Assembly (NCBI GenBank): GCA_022059125.1
Contig: JAEUWY010000006.1
Span: forward strand, 1,550,001-1,614,000
Source of the DNA: Corynespora cassiicola
Lineage: Eukaryota > Ascomycota > Dothideomycetes > Pleosporales > Corynesporascaceae
Reading direction: 5' to 3'
DNA: 64,000 nucleotides
This document shows, one piece after another, positions 11,501 to 24,281 of the stretch. Positions within the stretch are counted from its first letter, which is position 1; the number at the start of each line of letters is the position of its first letter. A program made the position numbers and the translations under genes. The notes below the pieces were generated by a model that did not search any database, had not been told where the DNA came from, and saw only the letters and a program-made list of their open reading frames with translations.

Positions 11501-13900
11501 TGGCTGGAAATCACGATCGTCTGAGATTCCACTGAATTCAGAGTCGTTTGGGTTGTTCCTCGAACGATTATGAGGTTAAGGCGCCAAACACGAGTACAGT
11601 TCCAAGGTGAGCCGCGACGAGGAGATGTGGCTGTAGCCGAAAAAGGGCATAACGACGAGCCGTTCCAGTTTCAACGTCTTTGAACGTTGGCGACTTTTTT
11701 TTTCTTGCAGACTTGCTTTGGCGATGCATGGCTTGACCCGATAACATTGTGGCCTTGTACGAAGCATGCAAGCGTCGTATCGACGGCACATCATCTTCGG
11801 CGTTCAGACCCAGCCGGTGGGAACGCAAGCTTGCGACCAAGCTGTGCAGCATTGAATCACCCTTGGCCCAGAAAGAAGCGGAAGGGGGTGGGAGGCATTC
11901 CGGCTGATCTGAGACTTGGCGGTCGAATTGCGTTCCCGGAAAGTCGTGTGGGCAGCCGAGAGCACGCGGTGTGTTGGTGGCCGGGACCTCAGATGGATCT
12001 ACGTCAGCTGCTCCCGGGCCCTTGTCGTGGCGGTTACCTGCTCGGAGTATATCCTCAAAACGGCCGCGCCAGGACCAGGGCCCGAGAAGTCTTGAACAGT
12101 TCTTCGCTGCCAATCTCTTTGGGCTTGCCGCTTAGCTCTTGGTTCCGTTTCTGGCCACAGGATCAGATGCTTTTGGTGCAATATGGCTCGAAAAGAAACA
12201 GCACCCCTGTGTATTAAGGAAAAAGCATGTTATAAGTGATTAATATGATATGGGGTATCCAAGGGGTCAGGGCGGTTCCGACTTCGAGATTGGGAAGTCT
12301 GCGGCGTTTTCGTGGGCTGTATCGTGCCTCAGGTTGGGAAGGCCACAGAACGCCGAGATGTGCCTTGACAAGACCAAGATACCAATTGGACCACACAGCC
12401 TTGCCTCGGCTGAATTCTGATTGAACGCTTAATTTCCAACTGAAGGATGGCGTGGAACAATGCCCCCAGGCGATGATCCGAGACCAGTCCGTTCATGTGG
12501 GGGTGATATGTACGCCGAGTCGGTGATTTATTTGGGTTGTACCGGAGATACAAGGTGTATGTACCACAAAACCATGGCCGTAGAGGTATTTCAAGTCTAC
12601 TGTGAGGATGGGCTAGGAAGGCATTTCTATCGCGCAGGGTGATTCATTCGTTCACCCTCACAAAGGTGGAGCGGAGCTATTCGGAGCCTAAGCAGGGAGC
12701 GGCACACGCCTAGTCAACTGCAAGCAGTACCAACAAACACAAAAGGCGGGAAAGACTACCGGGCTGTGCTGGGATGGCTAAGTCATGAGAGCCTAGTCGG
12801 ACTTGCATGCAGCCTCACTCTCAACTGGAGTTCATTTCGCATGGAGTTGGGAGGACCCTAGAGAAGAGGCGAGTAAGCGAACAGAAGGTAGGTCGCGGAC
12901 GAGATAGCTGCTGCTTGCTTCACGATACTGACAACGGCCTCGATGGTGGGTACAAGTATGATGAGGCACAGGGTCGCGGATGGTACAGTGCAGGGGATCC
13001 ACTGCCGCTAGAGCCGGACTCGGCGTGCCGCTTGCGTGCCGAAATATGGGTGCTGAGTCTGACCGATGCAGCTTCTGCGGGCTCGAAGGCTATCGCGCGT
13101 GCAATACGGAACAGTAGCTGCGCTACCCGTGCCGGCAACGGGGGCTGAAACAGAATCTGATGGCCTTGGAGGGCAAGCGCACACGAGAGCTCACAATGAA
13201 CGTCGAGCAGGATGAGTTGAAGCCGTTTATCACGGGCAAGGCTACGGAACCCCTTTCCGAGAGGGAAGATTGAATTGATCGGTAGCTATTATTACAAGGA
13301 TGATCGACGTGACGCGGGAGATTTTGGGCACAACGTGCGTGCAAGCGAGAGTGATGGGTGTGGAACGACTTTCGAGAGCATTCCGATGGTGGAGCCGCCT
13401 TGCTTGTTCCAGCATGTCATTGTCCGCGAGGGCTAGGCATGAATACGGCTTCGGACGAAGGTGCAGATCATGTGGTTGATTTTGTGTTGCGACACCAATC
13501 AAAACACGCTCAAACCAGGCCACCATGCCGGACTGGGACTGGGGGAGATGGACTTTAGCCGCAATCGCCAGAGGTGCCGGCGCCAGGTTACCAGGTGACT
13601 CGTGAGATTGACATGGCGGCGAAACCAGAGGGCCGGCAGGACCACAGCATGGCATCATGGCGCCGACAGCAGCGAGAGCGAGCTCCCAAGCGACGGGCGA
13701 CGGGCGACGGTCGCGGCGTCGAGGAAGGGACTCCCATGGCTCTGGCAGCACCGGATTAGACATGCTTCCAGAAGACTTCCACGTGCTGACGTGGGAACAA
13801 CCTCGGAAGGGCTGATGGCGGGGATGCCGCTGCCATGCCGACTCGCGACATAACGACCCGAGTGATCGCTCCAGGCCGCGGCGAAGGTTCCCTGCGGGAT
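5517..13900. other. Long gene-free stretch (8.4 kb)
   Basis: No gene can be supported. 5.6-7.1 kb alternates GC-rich and purine-rich runs with A- and G-tracts. 7.6-13.9 kb has balanced composition with CpG retained, so it does not look RIP-mutated, and only scattered short frames. A 182-codon minus-strand frame at 7031-7579 and a frame near 13037-13273 were inspected and not accepted. Candidate contents are distal regulatory DNA for the flbC-like gene, a non-coding transcript, or very old mobile-element remains. Confidence 0.45.
13691..13711. repeat. Heptamer repeat CGACGGG x3
   Basis: Three tandem copies of CGACGGG, the last ending in T. The same heptamer recurs in three copies at 40071-40091, in the other regulator's upstream tract. 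Confidence 0.8.
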
Positions 13901-14802
13901 TAAGCTTGTTCCGCCAGGGGCGTCGGGGACATGACGGGTTGTGCTACGGCCCACGCCTCGGTATCCCTGCACAGCTCTCCCACGCTCGCTTTGACCACGG
14001 CGAGCCATGTTGGCGCTGCTCCCGGAAGATCATGCATCGCTTCCCTGCACAAGAAAATATTCCGCCGCGTCGGGGTGTTTGGCTCGAGCTACGGCCTCGT
14101 CGCACCGCTTGGGCAAGCGGCGCAAGCAGCGCAGCAGCACTCGGGTCGCGCTCGACGCGGCGGGCGGGAGCCTCTGGGCCGTCGCATCTGGCGCCGCTGG
14201 CCGCGACTTATTCAGAGGCTCCCGAAGCCACGGCTGGTTGGACTCTGTCATCTCCACAGCGGACGCAAGATCCAGGGTACCGGGACGCGCTCCGCGAATC
14301 GCGCGACACCCATTCCTCGCCTAGGGGGGCAGATTTTCCATCAACAGAGAACCCTGGCCGCTCATCTCCCTCCTGCGACACGCGGGATCCGTGCGGCATA
14401 CGCAGCGTCGAGAAAACAGCCGAGAGGGCTGCGACGAGTCGCGGAGCTGTTCGTCCAGCATGGCGTCCAGATAGAGGCGGCCGTGGTTGCAGCGGTCGCA
14501 GTGGTTGCAGGCGCCGCCCTGGGAGCGACCGAGGGGTGGAGGGCCGCAGTGGGCAGACACGTGGAGCCTGGTGACACGAAGCAGCGTCGGTGCTGGGAGC
14601 TAGCACGGCGAACTGAGGCCACAGACGGGGCTGCAGCGTCGCGACGGAGGGCCGTCGGTAGATGGGCAGGCAGTTGGACTGGGCCGTGTCTGGCGGTGGG
14701 TGTGGATGCGGATGCGGACGCAGGCGCAGGCGTAGGCGTGGGTCGTCGCGCGCATCGCAGGCCGCCGCAGGCCATCGAGGCCATTGAGGCCAGGGCAGGA
14801 CC

Positions 14803-14836
14803 GGACAGGACAGGACAGGACAGGACAGGACAGGAC
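14803..14836. repeat. Pentamer tandem repeat (GGACA)n
   Basis: Nearly seven head-to-tail copies of GGACA without interruption, in the GC-rich tract upstream of the flbC-like gene. Confidence 0.9.
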
Positions 14837-15610
14837 CAGCGAGTCCATCCGCAGGCTTCCAGAAGGCGTCAGATGGCGGCCATGGCCCGGCGTGGTTGGG
14901 CAGCGGGTGGCCGGGGGGGGCGGTGATGGGCGGTGATGGGGCGGCGGTGGGCGTTGGCGGGCGTTGGCTGTTGGCGGCCATGGCAGGTGCCAGCTGCCAG
15001 GCGGCGGTCACGTTGCGGAGGGAGGGGGCGGCCAGCCAGCCTGAGGCGCGAGGCAGCTGGGCAGCTGGCTGGGCGGGCACACAGAAAAGGGTGACAGCAG
15101 GCAAACGTGGCTCCAGGGTTTAGCTGCATGCGCTTGTTTTGATCGACCCGCCTCTCTCAGAGATCCTCCACAGACGAACGGCGGCCAAGACATGGCGACA
15201 ACGCCCGCCATCCGCCCTCGCGGCGTCAAAAGGGCTGCTGTTCCGCCTACGGAGACGATTGCTGAAAGAGGCCTTAGCCCCAGGGCCGGCGAGGCGCCCG
15301 CCGCTGCCATCCCGCGCTTGCCAGCACGCTGAAACAGATGCGGACGGCGCGGCCTGCTCGCGGCCGGCTCGAGGCCATCTAGCTGGAGGGCACTGCCGTC
15401 CCAGCGTCGCAGCGTCGCAGCTCGATGCGGTGAGGGCGGACACGGCGGGCAGCAGAAAAAAGGATGCGGCCGCCTCCTCGGGAAATGCTCGACGTGGTGA
15501 GGCCGCCGCGAGCCTGCCCGCGTCCCGGGCGGCCGCTCGAGCTGGGAGGACCCAATGGCAATGACGCACCGCCAGGTCCAGCGTGCCCCAGCATCCCCAG
15601 CGGCCAGCGG

Positions 15611-15652
15611 CCAGCATCCAGCATCCAGCATCCAGCATCCAGCATCCAGCAT
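15611..15652. repeat. Heptamer tandem repeat (CCAGCAT)x6
   Basis: Six perfect copies of CCAGCAT, followed by a degenerate copy CGAGCGT. Because the unit is seven bases, all three frames are traversed, arguing against a coding role. Confidence 0.92.
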
Positions 15653-17790
15653 CGAGCGTCAGCACCGCAGCGTGCAGCGCGCATCAGATGTTGCTGATGT
15701 CGCCGGCGACTGGGCCGCCAGGGCTCGTGGCCCGCCTCCAATACTGCCACCACCCTCCTGTTCGCGGCCGAGGGCTCGCCAACGCAGCGTCACCGCCAGA
15801 ACCCTCTAGTCGTTCGAGCGGGCATTTCGAAATGTGCGCACGGCGACTGGCTGCGGCCGCCGCAGAGGGCGCCAGAGTGCCGTGCAGAGGGCCGCTCGGC
15901 ATGCGAGGCATTAGACAGCTTCGGCCCAGCACCAGCACCAGCACCTCGCCATGGCCCGCGTGCCCTCGATGGAGCTATCCCGTCCGAGCCCAGGTCGCCG
16001 TGTACGGCTCTGCGCGTCCCCCACCGCTCTTCGCAGGCGACGCAGGCGATATGACAGGATAGCGGCCGGGGGGGTTAAAGCGTGCAAAGTGTGTCACCTT
16101 TGCAGCCGCGCTGCTCGTCTCACGTCGACGACCGAACCCCAGCATTTCCCCCCCGTTCCCACGCAGCCACCTCCCCCCTGCCGTCGACGGCGGCCCACTG
16201 CGTAATCCTTCGTCAGCCCATTCCGTGCTTGTCTCGACGCTGCGCCAGGCGCAAGGTGCGCGAGTCGCTGCGAGGGCGAGGAGGGACATCCCGCCCTCGG
16301 ATATCAGGCACTGTTCTCGACTCCACCGCTCAGGAACAGAACGCGGTTTCGCCATTCGCGTCTGACGCCGCCGCACCTCCCAAACAACCCACGGTGCAGG
16401 AGGCAGCAAGTGCCTCAAGGTTGCGGGCGCCCGTCGTCGATCCATCTGACATGGTCCCGAGAGCCTGCGCGCTACGTGCAGCTACAGCGGAGAGCGAGTG
16501 GCAGTGGGAGAGGGCAGCCAGCCGTAGCGGCGTGGCAGTAGGCTGTCGAGGTGTCAGTACCACCTGCTGCCGGCTCACGCCTGCTCAGGTCGGCGAGCAG
16601 GCAGCGTAGGGAGGGACGGCGTACATACGGCGTACGGCGCGCCGCCTGCTGCCACAGCCTACAGCCTCCAGCCTCCAGTCCAGCGCACGCTGCCTGTAGT
16701 ACACCAGCACCGCACCGCACCCGCACCGCACCCGCACGTACGTACGCACACGCTCACGCTCCCTCGCAGCGCCGCCCGCCGCATCGCTGCAGCCGCCGAC
16801 GAGTTTATCCGCTGCCGTGGTCCTGCCGTCCACGTCGGTCCTCCCTCGTCGTCCAGCATCGTGGTCGCCGGCCTCCAGCAACCCTTCGACGCTCGTCCCT
16901 CATCAAACTGGCCGTGGCAGCTTGCAGCCGCACGACGAGACGAGCGGGCCAGGACTCCCCAAGGTTTCTCCTGTCCTGTGCGCCCGCCCTGGCTGCCTCT
17001 TGGGAGGGCTGATCTGCGGTGCAGCCCGGCCTGTCCTGGACGTGCAGCCAGGCCCCCCCGACTAGCCGACCAGGCCTCACCAGGCCTCATTCCCCAAAGC
17101 GCTCGATAGCCGGCGCTCTATAGATTGGCAGCCCGGGATGCGTGGGCGGATCGCTCGGCCAAGGCATTTCATGGGGGCTTGCGCATCTCCCTTCTAAGCC
17201 CGTCTCGTCCATCATCTGCATTACCGTTGCGGGCCAGCGAGCTGCCTGCTAACCGCAACGAGGCTTTGGCTGCGTGGATACAACGGTCCGCCGCCTCGCC
17301 CACCGCTCAATAGCAATTTGCACCACCACCAGCACAGGGCACCGCCGACCGGGGCCCCTCGCCGCTGTCTGACCCACCCTGCTGGCAACGGTTTGGTCAC
17401 CGCGCACCGCGGGCCCTCTGCTCCCACACGACGACGCTACAGAGCGGACGGCCTGCGTGCTGAATCTCGCCAACCGCGAGCCATCGTACTTGAACGCTTG
17501 CAGGCCCGACGACTCGTCCCGCTCCTGCTGTCACGCCCCGAATCCCTGGCGCCCTGCTTCCCAATCCCTCCACCTCCCTCGGCGGCCCTATACATCTGCC
17601 TGTACCCGCCCTCTGCTCTGCCACTCCATCTTGATCCCCTCTCCACCTCACCACCACCCCCCACCTCCTCTGCCTCTGCCTCTTGTCGCTGAGCACTCCC
17701 GTTACGCAGGCCGTCTGTTGTGACCCGTGACCCGCCACTCTCCTCCACCCTACCCACCACCACCACCTCTTCTTCTACTTCTCCGCTACA

Positions 17791-19038
17791 ATGCATCTCG
17801 CCAGTATGGTACACGGCAGCGGAAGGGAGCGTGAGGCGTACGACCGCCACTACCATCACCCCCAGCCGCACCACCCCCAGCAGCAACCGCACTCGGCCTT
17901 CTATCCTGCTCACTCGCAGCCGCGAGCATACGCAGTGCCCGTCACATCTGCTCCCGTCTCCTACTCTGCGCCGCCTCAGGCCCAGGCCCCACCCGCAGAG
18001 TACCAGTACCAGCGCCAGCAGCAACAGCAGCAGCAGCACCACCAGCGCCAGCACCCCCAGTCGCCTCCCTCGCCGCCCGTCGAGGAGCAGAAGCCTTCAT
18101 TGCCTTCCATCTCGAGCCTGCTGGGCATTGCCGACGGCGAAAAGGCATCCTCAGAGACTGGTAATTGCTCTTGCCCGCGCGCGCGCACACACACACACAC
18201 CATGAAGCACTTCGCTAACTCATCACCCCCAGCCGGCCAGAGCCCAAAGTCACAGCAGCACTCTTCTCCACAGCTCAGGCACGAGCAGCAGCAGCGAGCA
18301 GCAACACAGCCACCCCAACAGCCAGAGAGCCGTCCGGACCAAGCGCCGCATGCTTTCGGTTCTACGATCGTGAGCAACCCCAGAATGACCCTGCCTCCAA
18401 CGCCACCAATGCATCCGGACCCCGTCGTTGACGGCAACCAGTCTCCGTCAGCGGCCTCGAACCATTCTGCCGCCTCTGCGCCCTACTTCCTCGGTCAGTC
18501 GCTCAACAACATGGAGCCTCACCAGCAGCGCCAGAGCATGAGCTCAGTGCCTCCCATGAAGCGCGAGTCTCTGCCTCCTCAGGCCTCCATGTCTCCCTAC
18601 AATGCATCCACGTACGCTCAGTCGCCATATGCCTCGTCCCCCGGCGGCGCATCGGCGTCTTCCTTCTATTCCCCCGAGACCCACGCCTACGGAATGTACA
18701 GCCAGCGCCCGCTGCCTTCGAATTTTCAGCCCCAGGGTATGCCGCTCCCTGTGCCTACGAGTTCTGCGGGCGCCCCTGGTGTGTGGCAACACCACCATTA
18801 CATCAGCGCGTCTAGCCAATCCGCCTTCCCCCAGTCACAGGACCGCTACATCTGCTCAACCTGCAACAAGGCATTCTCTAGGCCAAGCAGTCTCCGCATC
18901 CACAGCCACAGCCACACGGGCGAGAAGCCTTACAAGTGCCCCCAGCCTGGATGCGGCAAGGCTTTCAGCGTACGCAGCAATATGAAACGACATGAGCGGG
19001 GTTGCCACGCATCAACTAGCGCCACCATCACGACATAA
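17791..19038 (+). CDS. flbC: FlbC-like C2H2 zinc-finger transcription factor, 391 aa, two exons
   Basis: Exons 17791-18160 and 18233-19038. The 72-nt intron has donor GTAATT, branch GCTAAC and acceptor CAG, and carries a (CA)n run. Two C2H2 fingers lie at the C-terminus: CX2CX12HX3H at about 331-351, and CX4CX12HX4H at about 359-382 ending HERGCH. The linker is HTGEKPY. The SRPSSLRIH and SVRSNMKRH helices match the FlbC conidiation regulator group as I remember it. The rest is Pro/Gln/Ser-rich disorder with poly-Gln/His, plus two short blocks typical of this group, [12 protein letters not shown] and [10 protein letters not shown]. FlbC acts in the nucleus, upstream of conidiation genes in Aspergillus. 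The start could instead be the ATG at 17806. The intron is a multiple of three without a stop, so retained transcripts would add 24 residues. Confidence 0.82.
   Translation: MHLASMVHGSGREREAYDRHYHHPQPHHPQQQPHSAFYPAHSQPRAYAVPVTSAPVSYSAPPQAQAPPAEYQYQRQQQQQQQHHQRQHPQSPPSPPVEEQKPSLPSISSLLGIADGEKASSETGNCSCPRARTHTHTMKHFANSSPPAGQSPKSQQHSSPQLRHEQQQRAATQPPQQPESRPDQAPHAFGSTIVSNPRMTLPPTPPMHPDPVVDGNQSPSAASNHSAASAPYFLGQSLNNMEPHQQRQSMSSVPPMKRESLPPQASMSPYNASTYAQSPYASSPGGASASSFYSPETHAYGMYSQRPLPSNFQPQGMPLPVPTSSAGAPGVWQHHHYISASSQSAFPQSQDRYICSTCNKAFSRPSSLRIHSHSHTGEKPYKCPQPGCGKAFSVRSNMKRHERGCHASTSATITT
18183..18200. repeat. (CA)n microsatellite inside the flbC-like intron
   Basis: An alternating GC then CA run between the donor and the branch site of the only intron. 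Length variation here would change intron size without touching coding sequence. Confidence 0.8.
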
Positions 19039-22000
19039 TGAACTCAAAACAATTTCCTCGGATATCTCAATCTCACCATGGGCGTTGACGGACCGGCCTC
19101 GCTTCACTTTAATTGTATCTTGATCCAGCGAGGCGGCAATTCGTTCGTGTACCGGAGTCTATTTCCCAGTGTCGATACCACTCGGAAGGTCCTTTCAAGC
19201 CAGCGTTGAGCCTGGCAGGCGTTCTCACTCGTCACTTGCATTTTCACCGGCGTCTTTGATGTTGTTCTAGGTTGGCTCTCTTAGTATCCAAGATTATTAG
19301 CATGGCTTTTGCCACCTTCGGGTTTTTCTCTGTATCTTTTTTTTCCATCTCAAAACTAGGTTGCCGCTTGGCACCAATGCTAGAGGAGGATAGGGCATTC
19401 CTCGCCAGTGGTTGCTGGGGGGAATCTTCAACTCTTGTGTATTATAGCAACTTGCGCATAAGCATCCTAATGCTTGGATATCTGCAAACGCAGACCAAAT
19501 CAACACTGTTGAAATACAACTGAGATGATCCCAGCTTTTGAAAAGCTCAACTTGGAGCGGTGAAATAAAGTTGGCTCTGTCTGCATTGACTGTAAGTCTC
19601 AATCTGGCCAAGCTTGGCATAGTGGAAACTGATCATGTCAGGACCAGATTGGACAGCGGAACGCCTATACTCATGGGCAACCACCCTCCAAGATGGATGA
19701 TCCATGCCGTTATAGGTGGTGCCGCATATCTTCTCTTGCCGCAACAGTCGCCCTCATCACCCGAAATTTCCCACTTCACCGCCCATGCATCAGCCGTTGT
19801 GACTCGAGTCGCGTTCTGCGAAGCGGTCGGCCCCTTTCCTTCCGCCGCGTGTACTTGTGGATGCAGCGCGTGGACCGAGAACTTTCACGCCATCGGAAAA
19901 CTGCCTACGTGCGCCTGTGCATCTGCCGAAGCCGCGTTTGCCGGCTAGCATAGGGAGTGGATTCGCAGCAGTTTCGGGGCAGATCTTCTGTCATTAGTCC
20001 GGGGTATGTTAATGCTCCGCGTTAAACAACGCTCAACGATCAGGTAGCACATCTAGAGTAGGTCGCAACACCTGTATATTTTTTCGCCCTCAGGTTTCGT
20101 TTCATGTTCCGCTTCAACAATTCGCGCGTTTCGTCTCTGCGCCCTCGGCGCATACAACCTCAGCTACCTAGGTATGCTAGGGCTGCGTAATAACCCTTGT
20201 GACTGCGGGTGTCGACTTCCACTGCAGCCTGAGGCAGCATGACACGAATCCACGAACACTTCACGCCTCACGATAGCATCCTCCTAGATGTACCTTTGAG
20301 GCATCGGCTGCGGTAGCCTCTTCCTTTTACAATCTTGCCGAACTTTGAGGCAGACTGCCCGGCATCTGGGTCGGGTTTTATGATGTAAGATGCAAAGGGG
20401 TGCGCGTAAATGCTCGACCAACGGCACACAGATGGGCTGCCGTCAGACTGTATTTGTGGACGGTAAACATTCCACCCTAAATTTCCCAGGCCTTGGACAT
20501 GTCCAGCCCAACAAGTGGCGGCACTCTGAACCTTCTGACAAGCTTACCCTACAGCTTTCTCTACGGCAGTCTCCGGACAAGTGCTCAATACCAATACCAC
20601 ACCCCTAGCATAGATGCATGGCGTAGCTCCTACATCAAATAGTCGCACTCGTATCGTGACGATTCATACCAAGATCTAGGCGATTATCGGGCCTCGGACC
20701 GGATCTTCTTTCACATGCTATACTGAGATTGTGATATAGGCAGCGTGGTGGCTCCGGTGGCGTCGAGCACATCCGGGCTCGCGACTGCGGGAGCACATCA
20801 TGTCTGTGAGGGCGATCATGATCGGGATCCCCAGGGACGATTGCCCCGGATCAAGATTTCTTACTCCACGCGCGGCCTTGACGCTGATGTGCTTGACATC
20901 ACAGCCCCCCTCCCCTTCAGGCGCAGCGCTTCCTTTTCGCCGTGCCGCCGTCGGCAGCCTGCTTCCTCGCGTGCCCGTCTCCATCGCGGACGTCGGGTTA
21001 GAGTAGCTCGCTTGTCAAGCCGTTAACAAGCAATATCGGAGCGTTGCTCGCACCGGTCACTGATGTGCGTTACTTAGCAGCAAAAGCAACAAGTCTGTAA
21101 CCTCCGCAGCATTTGGCGACGCGAAAAAAGCAACTGCCAAAGCACGCGCGCCTCGTTCACCCGCATGCAGAGGCCCCTTGGCCATGCGGGAGGACCGGAG
21201 AGCACGGGGCCGCAATGTGCGCCACGCCTGGGGCTTCGGCGATGGGTATGTATCAGGCATAGAGGATGCGATGTCGCTCGTGTGCAGCAGCCAGAAGGAA
21301 AAGGCGACTTGGACTTTTGCCCGAGTCGATGGCGGACGGTACAATGTGCCACCACTGTCGACCCATCACATTGCAGGATACAGCCCAAGAAGCAAGAAAA
21401 AGGGCCGCCCGCCCGCCATCTGGCAAAAGATCGTACGATCACTCCGTCACTTCGACTCTTGCCGCCATCCGCCATGTCTACCGCGTCCCAGGCGACAGGT
21501 AGCGGTGCCGACCCATCATCAGCATTAGTAACGGGCTCGGTTGGCCGCCAGATATCGTGACGCTCCCGAAAATAGAGCATATGGCTTGGCATCAATTTTC
21601 TGCGCGCCTCGTGTCCCGGGCGGTACCGATATCATATCGATCAGGGCACAATTTTTTTTTCCCTGACAGGCCAAAAAACTTGTCGCCGAACGAAGGGGCC
21701 ACATCACCACTTTCCCCAAGGCCGACATTTTTTTGCGCCCACCGCCGCAACTAAGTCGTTCTCGGACTCGCACTAAGAAACGCCAGAGGGGGAATTGGAG
21801 AAGGGGAAGGGGGGAAAGCAAAAAAAACAACAAAGATCAAGCTTGGCCAGGTACATTGAAGGGCCAGGCAGACGACATAGGAAAAGCATCCTTCATCCCT
21901 GGTGGCCCGCAACCGTCGCCCCATCCATCGCCCCAAGGAATATTCCGTGGACTTTCCACCACCACCACCTCCACCATGGTCCCCCCTCCTCTCCTCCTCC

Positions 22001-24281
22001 CGCCCCTTTTTTTTTCCCACTCCCAATGATCCCTTCCTCTTTTCTTACTGACCGTTGAATGAACCCCTCTCTCCCGCTCCACCATGGACCGTCTTGCCGC
22101 CGCCGCCGCCGTCTCCGTCTTGCCGCCGCGCCGCCGCACCTCACCGCACCTCACCGCACAATCCGCAGCGCCAAAACGTGCAAAAGGGAGGAATCCCACA
22201 ATTGCAACGGGCGCAAGTGCGTGCATGCGTTGCGTGCGCGGGTGCGTGTGGAACCAGGAAAAAAAAAACCGACGATGCAAGGATCAATCTTGGACGTTTG
22301 TGTGTCCTGTGTCTGTGTGTGCGCGCGCCCCTCCCCTCACGGGCCGTTAGGGAAATATTTTTTTTCTCCTCACCTTTTGTCGCAAAGGTGGTCAGGTGGG
22401 CAGGAACTCAATCAGCGAACGCTCCATCTGGTCGCTATATCTCCGAAAAGTGGGATCCGCTGGGAGGGATGCGACCTGGACCTGGACCTTGCGGTAGCGG
22501 CGGCGGCGGCGGCGGTGGGCAGACAGGTAGGCAAGCAGGGCGAGAGATAGGCACGTTCCGGTCGGTGTAGGGTTGGTACCTGTTCGTTGCTATATTGAAT
22601 GTCGTGTTGTTGTGGTGCGGTACGGTGCGGTGTGGGCTTTGCGAGTGGGCACGGGATACATGCCGTGCTATGCTTGCAAGGCTAACAATCCGCCCGTCGA
22701 GGTCGACCATCAGTCGGCTTCACTTTTTTTTCGAGCGTGTGTGCCCTCTCCTCACATCATCAAGCCCATCATCTGAGAAGCAAGAACAAAAAAAAAAGAG
22801 AGTAAAACAAGGGTCGCGCTCAATTCTCGGAGTGGCCCGTGATTGATGCTGCTCCTCTTGCTTTGCGTTGCGCAGGTTTGGTTTGGTTTTGCAATCGCTC
22901 TCCAATCCAATGCGTTCCGCTCCATCGTCATTCATGCCAGGTAGATGGGCGGGAACACAGGCGTGCGCACATACCCAAGCCCCCCCGTTCCTGGGCCGCA
23001 AGTTTCGGGGTTCACGGCCAAGGGCGGTTTGGTTGGTCCGTAGATTTGCGGAAAGAAGTGTGGTGGCCGTTTTGTAGGCAGGGCAGGCGGGTGCGCGGGC
23101 GAGCGAGTGAGCGAGCGGGCGCCCGGGCTACCCAACCAACTACACACGCTACCTAGGTACCGGCTTACCGCTACTATACCGCTGTAACGAAGCCAAACCG
23201 ACAGGTGCCGCCAACGTCAAACACGACTCATATGTGATTGCGAGACGTGTCACAGACGTCGCCGCGCCGCGCTCCGCCGAGCGGCCTGTAACTACTCGTG
23301 CGATCGCCCTTTTGTTCCGCAAGCACGCACGCACGCACACCGACGTCGTTGGAGGATCCCGGGACCTGGTTAACGGGGGGGGAGGGGCGTCTCTGGCACC
23401 GCTGGGTCCGCGCCAGGCCTACCAGGTACCTATTGTACAAGGTCGGCCCCGAGATGCTGTTCTCTCGGTCGAAGATGGGGGGGAGGGGAGAGCATGGCAT
23501 GGCACCTGGGTTCGGGCGTTTGGCGAGTCAGAGAGTCGAGTCGGTGTACAACGTCACCAGTCAGTCCCGTCCAGGCGGCCTCATGTCAGTCAGGTCGTCT
23601 CATTTCCTCCAGTCAGCGGTGGTACACCTCATGTTCATGTCCGTGGTCGCCATGCGCGCGGCACCATCTTCTGCTGGCATCCCCCCTCCTCGGACCAGAA
23701 TTGGTTGGGTGGTGGGAGCCAAAAAACAAGAGTACTGGTCCGACGGGCGGGGGGTGGTACCACCTCGCGTACGAGTGGATGCAGGGTTGGGCGTGGTGGG
23801 GGTAGGGAAATGTGTGATGGAGATGGGCAGGCGCCGATTGTCATTCTGCATCCCCGAGTGGCATCGAGCATGACACGAAAAGCTGATCAAAAAACCTGCA
23901 TGGCGGATCAGAGCGAAGCGGATTCCATTGTGCAACTTGCATGTCCACTACTGTACGAAACCCCACCCCTGGGGGCCCTGAAAGAAGTAACGAAGCCTCT
24001 GCCGCCCCCAGCTAAGATCAAATTAACCAATCTCTCATGCTGATATGCACAACCATCACATCCGTCGGTTATGTACTTCCAGACCCATACCGTACCTTGG
24101 CTGCTCGGCTCGAGAGCATTGTGATGCAGCCACCGTGCCCCTCTTCTCCATCATCATCATCATCATCCACAGCAGCAACAATGGCAACCCCTCGCGGTGA
24201 GTGCAGTAGTCGTCGTTGTCATCGTCATGTGGCTGGCTATCCTGCACCTCATCGAAGGATTGGAGGATTTCCGTGATTACT
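19039..24281. other. Gene-free stretch (5.2 kb)
   Basis: Begins with the 3' flank of the flbC-like gene. From about 21.6 to 23.2 kb the sequence has leader-like composition (A/T homopolymers, CCACC and CT runs, a GCG run near 22497-22516), yet no gene follows on the plus strand and none precedes on the minus strand. A 269-codon plus-strand frame at 23234-24043 reads as Arg/Gly-rich sequence without recognisable features and is not accepted. A non-coding transcript is possible but unproven. Confidence 0.45.

Larger units (their letters stand above)
13901..17790. promoter_or_regulatory. GC-rich, stop-poor, repeat-rich upstream tract of the flbC-like gene
   Basis: About 3.9 kb of strongly GC-rich DNA ending at the flbC-like start codon. 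Several frames on both strands stay open for 100-330 codons but encode only Arg/Ala/Pro-rich low-complexity sequence, as expected from stop-poor GC-rich DNA. It holds short tandem repeats (14803-14836, 15611-15652) and turns pyrimidine-rich (CT/CCACC runs) in the last 250 bases, a typical fungal transcription-start/leader composition. I interpret it as an extended promoter and long 5' leader. That is inference. Confidence 0.5.

Noticed and set aside
13037..13273. Cys-containing plus-strand frame (DRCSFCGLEGYRACN, then YPCRQRGLKQN) recalling a zinc cluster
   Set aside because: Spacing does not fit Zn2Cys6, an in-frame TAG interrupts it, and no flanking coding sequence supports it. At best a very old relic.
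14208..15104. Frames of 298-331 codons in the flbC upstream tract
   Set aside because: Same reasoning: GC-rich low-complexity translation, crossed by pentamer and heptamer arrays, opposing frames equally open.
23234..24043. 269-codon plus-strand frame
   Set aside because: Arg/Gly/Val-rich sequence without any recognisable motif in a GC-rich stretch, with equally open antisense frames.
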